Origin: Dissophora ornata | Taxonomy: Eukaryota > Mortierellomycota > Mortierellomycetes > Mortierellales > Mortierellaceae | Direction of reading: 5' to 3' | Length of the DNA: 28,865 bases | Assembly (NCBI GenBank): GCA_025201705.1 | Contig: MU616975.1 | Span: 1 to 28,865 of the forward strand | Shown: one piece after another, positions 21,218-28,865 of the stretch | Layout of the letters: each line of letters begins with the position of its first letter | Numbering within the stretch: the stretch's first letter is position 1 | Notes under the pieces: generated by a model | Seen by the model: only the letters and a program-made list of their open reading frames with translations | Database searches by the model: none | What the model was told of the DNA's origin: nothing | Position numbers and translations under genes: made by a program

Positions 21218-21898
21218 CTATGCCTTAGCCGCCTTCTTGGCCTGCGCGGCCTTATCCTGCTTGATCAGACCCTCCAAACGGAACGCACGTCCAGGGTTGT
21301 CCCTCAAGTAGAACAGCTTTGCCCTCCTGAATCCCTCGCCTCTCTTCATCACCCTAACGGACTTGATCAAGGGCGAGTAGAGCATGTACTTCATCTCAAC
21401 GCCGACCTTCAACACCACGTTTCTAACTGTAAAGTTGCTGTGAAGTGCGCGACGATCCATAGCAATGAGGACTCCGATAAACGTGCTGGTCTTGTCTGTC
21501 GACATCGAGTTGAGGGTCTCTACAAGAACAACATCGCCAGGGCGGAGGCATTCCGGGTGGGATTTGTTGAAGAGGTTAGAGCGGCCTTCAGCACCCAGAC
21601 GCTTGACCTCTTCCTTTGAGATAAGCTGCATCAGTCCCTGTCCACGAGTGTTGGGCTTAAACTGAGTCGGTACTATGACAGACGCTGGGGCTGTGTATGT
21701 TGGTTTGGCGGCTATGTTCACAGAAGGCAGAGCATGTTCTTGTTAGTTGATCTGTCTGATCAAGTCAGGGCTTCGGCTCTAAAACAATGAGAGTCGAGAT
21801 CCTTGAATGTCGAGGTGTTTACCGTTTGCAGCTGTCGAGGCATATCTGGCAGTGATGCCCGACAGACGAGCGCCAAGATTCCGTGTGAATGAGAACAT
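21218..21898 (-). CDS. MRPL19: Mitochondrial large-subunit ribosomal protein bL19m
   Basis: Mitochondrial counterpart of bacterial L19, which lies at the subunit interface of the large ribosomal subunit. Minus-strand exons: 21898-21823 and 21711-21218; the 111-nt intron splits Ala (G|CC), giving 189 aa. The N-terminus (MFSFTRNLGARLSGITARYA) is a textbook mitochondrial presequence. The Met at 21898 was chosen over an upstream in-frame Met (21976) because it starts that presequence directly. The L19 core is clear: RPGDVVLVETLNS, TFIGVLIAMDRRALHSNFTV, VEMKYMLYSPLIKSVRVMKR and RRAKLFYLRDNPGRAFRLEG. The C-terminus is Lys/Ala-rich. It is divergent from the next gene, 240 bp away. Confidence 0.93.
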
Positions 21899-22138
21899 TG
21901 AATGTAAGGAAGTAGCGGATGGGTGGATCAAGGTCGATCGAGGACTGGTGCTTTCAGGCCCGAACTGTCTGGCCATTGATCAACAGGTGGCTTGCAATGT
22001 TCCGGCCCTGCACAATTGGATATCAACTGTGGATCCGGAAATAGGCTTTTTGCAAGTCTCGCACGCTGGGTTCTACGTAGACTACGCGCTGCCTGGCCCT
22101 CCGACATCTCTCTCCGCACAGCACCACCTCATCACGTC
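21899..22138. promoter_or_regulatory. Shared divergent promoter of two mitochondrial-protein genes
   Basis: Only 240 bp separate the start codons of bL19m (-) and the DUF1640 protein (+), so both promoters must lie here or overlap transcribed leaders. A TCTACGTAGACTACG stretch (about 22072-22086) contains the palindrome CTACGTAG. No TATA box is obvious. Confidence 0.6.
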
Positions 22139-23435
22139 ATGGCTACTCCTAAACACCTGATCTCCAAGGGTAGTGCAACCTTTTACTGGCAAATCTCGCC
22201 CAAGCTGTGTGAACCACCTCGACTCACGCCTAACCCCTTGTCCACGTTTTCCTTTCTTTGTCTTTCCTTTTTTTTTGGCCCTCACAGGAGCAACAAATCT
22301 TCTCAAACGGACCCAACTTGAACAGAAATGCGCCAACGCTGCCCTTGTTCGCTACAAGCATACCACAGCTGCAGGAAACGTTGTCCAGGAGGATTCAACC
22401 ACACGCTCTGATTCATCTAGGAGTGAACGGTCTCATGGGAAGGCCACAACGACAAGCGCGTTCCCATTACTTTCAGCTCCATTACGGCATACACAGCTCT
22501 TCAGGACACCCAGCAGTCTCTCGCCAATACTCTTTAAACGGACCATTGTCACCAACCATCATTTTAATACCAACAAAATCGTCGCGAAACTGGAGAAGAA
22601 TGACTTCAAGCGTGGACAGGCCGAGGGCGTCATGCGCAGTATGAAGGCATTAATTGGACAACAGTATGTTATGTGCTTCACGCGGAGATTGTCGCGATGC
22701 GATGTGTCGATTGAAGTTTCCCAAGAGTCTCTCCACGCGATGACTGATACCTCGCCGTCTCTTGGACGATATTTTTTTTTTTTGGCAAACACAAACAAAA
22801 TAGCACGAACAAAATTAGGAAGAACATGCTGACAAAGGGCGATCTCGAGAACGAGTCCTATCTGTTCAAGGCGGCATTGACAGAACTCCGGACAGAGCTT
22901 CAGATTCTACGAAAGAATGACGCGGCGGCTCTGGCAATTAGGACAGAAATTATCTCCCGAGAGATTGATTCTTTGAACCAGAAGCTACGCGAGGACATTG
23001 CGAATGTCAAGAACGATATCGCAATCGACATGAACAGCCGCAAGAGTGATGTGCGGGAGGAGCAAAAGCAGCTCGAGATCAGGATTCAGTCGATGAGCAA
23101 CCATTACATGGCGCAGCTTGGAGATATGAGGACCAAGATGGAGGCAGCCAAATGGGAGACTACACGCAAGGGCATGGGTAAGATATATAGCCTGAACATA
23201 TATTATTTTTCTTTACAGGTGGGAAGGTAGAACTCGACTAACAATTTGGGATGTTCTTGTAGTGGCAATTTTCGTGTCGGCGACCTTGGTGCTGTTGGCG
23301 AGCAGGATATTTATGTCGAGCAAGGATGAGAAGGTTCCGGACGACTACATTGACCCATACGTAAACCACTCGAATGCGCAGAATAACAGTGATGGCATGG
23401 TCCCTGATTCATTCGTTGTCTCGCACAGGACATAG
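22139..23435 (+). CDS. DUF1640 family mitochondrial inner-membrane coiled-coil protein (MCUR1/CCDC90B/Fmp32-like)
   Basis: The family comprises mitochondrial inner-membrane coiled-coil proteins; animal members are linked to the calcium uniporter or respiratory-chain assembly. Exons: 22139-22169, 22288-22663, 22819-23177, 23263-23435, giving 312 aa. Two in-frame acceptors 15 nt apart (exon 3 from 22804 or 22819) give 317 or 312 aa. The start MATPKHLISK spliced to GATNLLKRTQ makes a basic targeting sequence. Then comes a Ser/Thr-rich low-complexity stretch and the family core: NKIVAKLEKNDFKRGQAEGV, MRSMKALIG, GDLENESYLFKAALTELRTE, REIDSLNQKLREDIANVKND and DVREEQKQLEIRIQSMSNHY. One membrane segment near the C-terminus (VAIFVSATLVLLASRIFM) and a short polar tail follow, as usual for this family. 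It shares its promoter with bL19m. Confidence 0.88.
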
Positions 23436-24097
23436 CCCTTTTATCCATAGGGAAATAGATCCGAAACAGAGGATGTAAACTACCCCAACATGTATAGACA
23501 GAACAGAGTGGGGGAAGGATACAGAAAATAAACGCGAACGGACCACTTTCTCCATGCAAGATTAATGGCGGGAATAAGGCCTACCAGAGATTAAGACATT
23601 TTCGCTCGCACGGTTTTCTTCCCAGGAGGCGCTTTCAATTCCGATTCTTGAGCCTGTGTCGCCACTACAAGGAATCATCGGCTCTGGCGGGCAGGTGAAA
23701 GATCATTGCAGCGGTTGACCGAGAAAGAACCAAGAGGGAAATCCTCATATTTCATTTGAGCCTGAAGCCATATCTATCGGTTGTGCTACTTATGCGGAGA
23801 TTGATGAGAATCGTAAATGGACTTTTTTGTTTCTTGACGTGGTCGATAAAAGTCCGTACCCTGCTTCCTGATCTCACACAGGTGCCTCTATTTTTTCCCT
23901 TCCCGCATCTTAACTTCATATTAGAGACATCGATCGCGATATGACGTTGGCGCAGTCCGCCAGCCTGTCAAAGTCTGAGATAGTCCGCCGACTAGTTCCA
24001 AAGCTTGCTCTGACGCCTTTCTTGAGTGAATGACACCATGCTTCGCTGACGCGCTTGTTTTCAACTCCATCGAGTCTGAAAAATACCCCTGATACAG
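23436..24097. other. Intergenic, no gene seen
   Basis: This is the region 3' of the DUF1640 gene. An AATAAA at about 23527 may serve as its polyadenylation signal. A 62-codon plus-strand frame at 23756-23944 has no family resemblance and an unconvincing composition. Confidence 0.4.
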
Positions 24098-24519
24098 TTA
24101 TTTTCGCCTACCCTGATTGCCACTCGACCAACAAGACATTCTACCACTAACGTCATAAACCCGCTGGTGAACAGAAAGGACAAAGTCCTCTCCTAAAGGA
24201 CCCAGCGTCACCTTGGCCCGATGGAAGACACATATTCTGGCATAGACGCTGTGGGTAACCCCAGTCCCATCGTGAGCAATTCTTTCGAGGGTTAGTCGCC
24301 ATTTCCATGAACTTGCGGATGGACCTTGAGAAGAGCATTCCACTGCTCTGCTTCAATCCTGGGAAATATCGCTGTCATGGCCCGCTGCAACTTTGAAGGT
24401 CGCTGAGGCGTATCTGAAAACCTGGTATCTTTTCTTGGATTTGCGGTTGCAATTCCCCTAGGATAGTGTAATGTTTGAGGCATCACAACACCTTCAGCAC
24501 TTCCGCCCGACGCAGACAA
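24098..24519 (-). pseudogene. Unrecognised broken coding frame
   Basis: Two overlapping minus-strand frames join naturally with one shift near 24300. The first carries PRIEAEQWNALLKVHPQVHG (ending at 24292); the second continues with ERIAHDGTGVTHSVYARICV, AKVTLGPLGEDFVLSVHQRV and YDVSGRMSCWSSGNQG (stop at 24098). The joined text reads like a real protein of mixed composition, not low complexity, but I cannot name a family. It sits in a degenerate, repeat-bearing stretch, so a decayed transposon protein is as likely as a decayed host gene. Confidence 0.35.
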
Positions 24520-25248
24520 AAACGTGGCGGAGAGAATTCTGTCCCCTCCCCCCTTCTTTCTCCAACCGCCTAGTCAACTACATCTCGAGGAATGCATCTC
24601 ACCAATCGAAAGAGAGTCGGATACTGTGGCTCAACACAAACAATCTCAGTGGGGTGGCGCGGCAGGCCTCCCGGAGTGGAATGCCTGGCAATGAGTGCAC
24701 ATTCTCTATGAATTGCAGCCAGTAAAGCAGACTTGTGCAAGCAGAAGGCCACAAAGTCGGAGTGACTAGGGTACATCATCAGCAGCAGTCGCTGATGACT
24801 GCTTTGTCGTTGGTATTCAAGTCCCAGCCAAGGCTCAAAGACCTTGAAATTGAAATGGCGATGTGCACTCCCAGGGTAGCGTGCGCTCTTGTGTGTGGGA
24901 GGCCCACGAGAGACTGTCTCAGAACAAGCTTCCTGCGGTTTGTGGGGCTGATTAATTTGTGATGAGCAGGCTGTGAAATTCATTTTTCTGGATCAACTGG
25001 GAAACGAGACGCAGCCTTCGGGGTCACTCACCCTGACCGGGCCCCAAAATGCGGATCGCTGCATTCCCAGCAGATTCCGTGGCTACTCCAGAGTCCAAAG
25101 CCACAGCCGCAACTTCGTTTGTGTGTAATATGTAGAGCTACATGTAGCTTTAAATCATCAGTCTGAAATAGCAACCCGCACGAACCTTAAGCCAATTAAG
25201 CATCTGACAAGCACAAGCGCACATTTCGCTTACACACGTCCACGCCGA
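24520..25248. other. No supportable gene
   Basis: A minus-strand open frame at 24570-24983 (137 codons) lacks recognisable motifs, and I could not link it convincingly to the broken frame to its left. From about 24990 to 25250 nothing coding-like is seen. Confidence 0.35.
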
Positions 25249-26721
25249 ATGGAGAACAGTTGTATTTATTTTCAAGCGTTAGTATTTACCCTGTCTGCCT
25301 CGGCCAACCTGAAGGCTGTTTCCAGAGCGCATCGCGAGGAGGTGGTCAGCATTTGCGCCCCGGAAGGCCTATTTCACTCAGTCTTTACCACATCCTTCCA
25401 GAGTGTCAACACGATCCGTGCCAAGCCCAAGTCACTGAAGACTTTAGCTATGGTCTATGTTATAGGGAAATGGCGAACGAGGGGTCACGTCGATATGTTT
25501 TACAGCATCTCTGCAGAGCGACACACACAACTCACCGGCTCTGGGACACACCGACTAAAGTGAGAGAGAGACATGGATCCAACAAAGCAGAGACAGACCT
25601 AAGAGTGGGTCAAGATCACCGGACCTCCCCTCACAAAATGGTTACGCATTCTTGGAGCCAAGTCAAGCTACTGAAGTCTTTAGCCACCACACCTGGTTCC
25701 GAGTTTTATAGGCGCTTAAAACAGCCATAGTTAGGTCACCGAGCGTCGCTAGACGTACAAATAGGGCACACAGAGGTGGAGGGCCCTCACTGTAGACCGC
25801 ACATTCAAACACCCTACTCCCATGTACAGTACAATAGAAGGCATTCATTCCTGCCTATTCCTAAGATCCTTGTCTCCTTTGTTATTGTCACACTTGTCAC
25901 ACTTGGACCCATACGCTCTCCCTCCATCAGCGACCTTCTTAGCCACACCGCGCTACTGGTGGATACAACCGCTCCCTCCCCCACGAGACTCTCAAACAAC
26001 ACAAATCTCCATCCGCAAGTCACCCGACAGTGAGGCGACCAATACACAGAAATACCTTTGCCAGAGTCAATGCAGCGATCTTGCACCCTTGATTTTGGAG
26101 TTCCCACTGCACCACCCTTCCACGACGCCACCGCGCAAGCAAATCACTCTAGACACGGCCACACCCAGGAATCTACGGGCATTCTTCCAGGTCCCTGCCT
26201 CTACAGTCGAGAGACATGCTAGTAGTGTAGAGTGGAAAAGGGTCTGGAGAGCGACAATTCCTTACTCAGCTCGGACAATATGGTGGAGAGACATCCACAA
26301 CCAGCTGTCAATGCGGTTGAGCAACGGATGACAAGGACCATATACTTTTCTTATGTCCTACCAAGCGCCAGACCTGGGTTGCCTACCTAACGGACCCCAC
26401 TACCAAGTCTATCTGGAGCAACCGAGACCTTGGTGCTCAAATTCAGTGGACACGGTCCCACATAACCACCACGCTCGAATACCAACTCCATCTTACGGAG
26501 TTCAGCTGATCGCTTATGGCCTCCAAGGGATATGGCAAATGTATTGCGCCTTTGTCTTTGACGACCACACCATTCCAATCGACAAGATGGCCCAATCCAC
26601 GCGAAGTATGGCTCTCCGTGCAAACGCAATTCAAGTTGGCGACTGGAAAAAAAGCCCACCTTTCATCTCCATGACTTCGTCGTCTCAGTTTGAATAAAAT
26701 ACGTGGGTAAAAAAAAAAAAA
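25249..26721 (+). mobile_element. 5'-truncated LINE-type retrotransposon relic with A-tail
   Basis: The best-supported part is about 26150-26400. One frame has VEWKRVWRATIPYSARTIWW, the W-rich conserved stretch downstream of LINE reverse transcriptases (zf-RVT region). After a frameshift near 26325 comes DDKDHILFLCPTKRQTWVAY, the matching H/C zinc-ribbon part. Further upstream, frames at 25249-25730 contain MVYVIGKWRTRGHVDM and VKLLKSLATTPGSEFYRRLK in different frames; they probably belong to the same relic, but less surely. The 3' end carries a run of 13 A at 26709-26721, consistent with target-primed reverse transcription. At least two frameshifts and several stops make it non-functional. 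No reverse-transcriptase core is present. Confidence 0.6.
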
Positions 26722-27291
26722 TAGTGGCAGCGACGCCAAACAATATTGTACTTACTGAAGGATTGATGAAACTGTGAGTGGGGCTCATTGGCATGTCCGT
26801 CAGCTGCTGAATGAAGCATTTTTTTAAAAAATCGCCTCGGGCAGCAGTTGCTGTTAAAAACACCAGAGACCTGTGAGAATGCACAGCACGCTGTATCCAA
26901 TCAGGATCCGGACCACCGCCTCGCCTGACTCCCATTATCCCGCATTCTCTTACCTTGCTTCGTTGCAGTATCGGCCCTCATGTGCATGCATCGCAGGAGT
27001 CAAAGCAAATTGTATTTCTTTCAAATGATAGTGCGCAAGATGATAATGCCAAATAGATTGTTTGAGTGCTAGGAAATGGTATTGAATGCTATGAGAGTGT
27101 TGAATGCTATGATGTGAGTAATTGCGAGGGGACTTCGAGGGAACTGGTGCTTGAAAAAGTTGTTTTCGAATTAAAAAAACCCAAGACATCATTTAGCTAC
27201 GCCTGGCTTTGCAATAGAACTGGATACGGTCACTCGGACACGTTATCAAATTGCATATTAATCGAGGCATCGGACGTCAAATATCGATTGC
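26722..27291. other. Intergenic, no gene seen
   Basis: This stretch lies between the LINE A-tail and the minus-strand blocks that begin at 27292. A short imperfect direct repeat (TTGAATGCTATGA) occurs twice at about 27083-27111. I see no conserved protein and no tRNA. Confidence 0.4.
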
Positions 27292-28865
27292 TTACTTGCC
27301 CAATAGACCCAGTAGTATTTTCAATTTGATGATTTCTTTCTCAAGCTCATGCTGGTCGCTGGTTCGCTTTGATCCTGCAAAGTCGATAAAACGGGCCTGA
27401 GCTCCGTCGCGGTAGTCGCGGACAAGGATGTTTTCCAGCGGTGCAGAGAGTTCCTTCATCCGAGACTCGACAGCCTTCAGCAAATTGGAAATGGCGTTCG
27501 TCGTATGTGCGGTCGGATGGTGTATATGATGCCATCTCTTCCAGGAAACCATCCCACTCAACAACTTCAGCAGGCTCTTGGTTGAATGGAGATACGGTGG
27601 TAGCAGTGGAAAGAACCTTGCCTTCCGGAAGGACATATGTAACACGAGGTGGAACTCGACTCAAAATACTCTGCTCGCTAATGACTATTGATAGTAAGAG
27701 ACATCAGTAGCAAGTAAAGCGAGTCTAGGTATAAGTGCAATGTCAGCTTTTCGTCCAGTAAAAAAAAAAAAGTCAACATGAGCGAGGGACGTACCTTAAT
27801 GCGCGCTGGTCGCTATTTTTTAAAAAGCAAGAGTGATTAGTCAGCATGTATGTGCACGAGGAACGGCTTTCGAGCTATCTAGCAGCATTCACAATGAGCG
27901 GACGTGCTACCTTGATACAACCCCTGGCGCAGACATAAGTCTTCAAATTGGGCAAGGCTCGAACAGCAAGCAAGTGCGGAGCGATACGATGAACTACAAA
28001 TGAACGTTACCATGAACTACTTTAAGAATTCAGTGTGGCTGAAGCATCACGAAGCCTACTGACGATTTCGTAAGCTCACAAAGGCGAGGATCACCGTCTT
28101 TACACATACAGTGGCCGACGAATGTTAAGAGTTAACGTTATGCTACATGCATGAAATGTATATACATTTAGGATATACAGGAGTGGTGTCAATTAATGCT
28201 AATTTATACCTCAGTAGCTTAAGGCCTTGTGTCCAGGGATAAAGTCGTTGTGGCTGTGGAGCAAATGGAAGATTTCGAGGATGCATTCAAGAAGCATGCT
28301 GTCACCAATTCTTTCCAAAATATATTTACTGGATGGCCATGTGGTGGATGATCAGGACACTGGCGTTAAGATTCTGCACTTCAGTTTGATGCCGGTCCTC
28401 TGTTCGCGTCGATTCTAAGAATGGTTGGCGAATGATTTTTTACAAGGACTATATTCATAAGACTCGGTCAAAAGCAACTAACAATCGCCTTTTTCTACGT
28501 TTTTCATTTTTTTCTATTTATTCTACAGAAGTGAGGGAAGCATGATGGGATTGAGGGTGAACCATCGAATTCAGTGGCATTTTTATTTTGGCAACATGTT
28601 CGTGCGGAAATCAGCCATATTTCCCTGATTGGCCGTCAAAGGTCACTGGCATCTGCGCCCTGCAAACCGAGCTTCTGAGAGACACTTTCTAGCTTCGCCT
28701 CCAAACACGACTCTAACCAGCCCCGTGCTCAAGTCCCTCGACTTTTGTTCACATTCTTTAAATGCTTCGGCAGTAGCTTCCTCTCGTGCTCTCTTTCTCC
28801 CGAGTTCTTGCAGCAGGCGATTTGGAGAAGATGATGTTTCTTGAGAGCTTTACGCCAGCTTTCGA
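27292..28865 (-). pseudogene. Unrecognised multi-exon gene, partial at right edge and probably partly decayed
   Basis: Several collinear minus-strand coding-like blocks occur. From the right edge: about 28850-28643 (LLQELGRKRAREEATAEAF, then KSRDLSTGLVRVVFGGEARK); about 28320-28214 (ILERIGDSMLLECILEIFHL, then LHSHNDFIPGHKAL); about 27993-27911 (RSALACCSSLAQFEDLCLRQ); an 18-nt piece at 27812-27795 between AG and GT signals; then about 27670-27292 (EQSILSRVPPRVTYVLPEGK, FNQEPAEVVEWDGFLEEMAS, and after a frame change near 27500 ISNLLKAVESRMKELS, RDYRDGAQARFIDFAGSKRT, LEKEIIKLKILLGLLGK, stop). Many ends carry AG or GT signals, but not all phases could be made to agree, and the frame change has no intron-like cause. 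The composition suggests a helical, coiled-coil-bearing protein. Family not recognised; joining the blocks into one gene is inference. Confidence 0.42.

Overview
The window is nuclear DNA from a fungus. Its genes carry many short introns (about 80-390 nt, mostly GTAAGT-like donors and pyrimidine-rich acceptors). It encodes a protein O-mannosyltransferase and fungal-style versions of spliceosomal, vacuolar and mitochondrial proteins. Intron density, base composition and a Crypton-like recombinase of the Ndc10-domain type suggest an early-diverging lineage such as Mortierellomycotina. That placement is inference.

Left third (1-11570). A ten-exon PMT1-type O-mannosyltransferase gene (913-5964, +) has unusually long N- and C-terminal extensions. 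It converges on a gene for a secreted, Cys-rich, Ser/Thr-rich single-pass membrane protein (6319-7419, -). About 3.1 kb of simple, pyrimidine/purine-biased DNA follows, with no supportable gene. Then comes a three-exon KGD4 gene (10579-11570, -), whose last coding exon is only 27 nt.

Middle (11802-20898). The seven-exon SF3A3/Prp9 splicing-factor gene (11802-13883, -) and the ten-exon V-ATPase subunit H gene VMA13 (18660-20898, -) flank a roughly 4.35 kb mobile-element block (14104-18455). That block holds a four-exon Crypton-type tyrosine recombinase with recognisable catalytic residues but one in-frame stop. It also holds a plus-strand companion reading frame. It is bounded by a pair of long (about 370-390 bp) imperfect inverted repeats, which is unexpected because Cryptons are described as lacking terminal inverted repeats. 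This is the most interesting part of the window.

Right third (21218-28865). A mitochondrial ribosomal protein bL19 gene (-) and a DUF1640/MCUR1-like inner-membrane protein gene (+) are divergent and share a 240 bp promoter. Beyond 23.4 kb the DNA is degenerate: an unrecognised broken minus-strand frame (about 24.1-24.5 kb), a 5'-truncated LINE relic with an A-tail (about 25.2-26.7 kb), and a series of collinear minus-strand coding-like blocks (27.3-28.87 kb). Those blocks may be one unrecognised, partly decayed gene running off the right edge.

Exon boundaries were read by eye. They rest on frame continuity, GT/AG signals and remembered family alignments, not on transcript data. I found no CRISPR array, rRNA or convincing tRNA.
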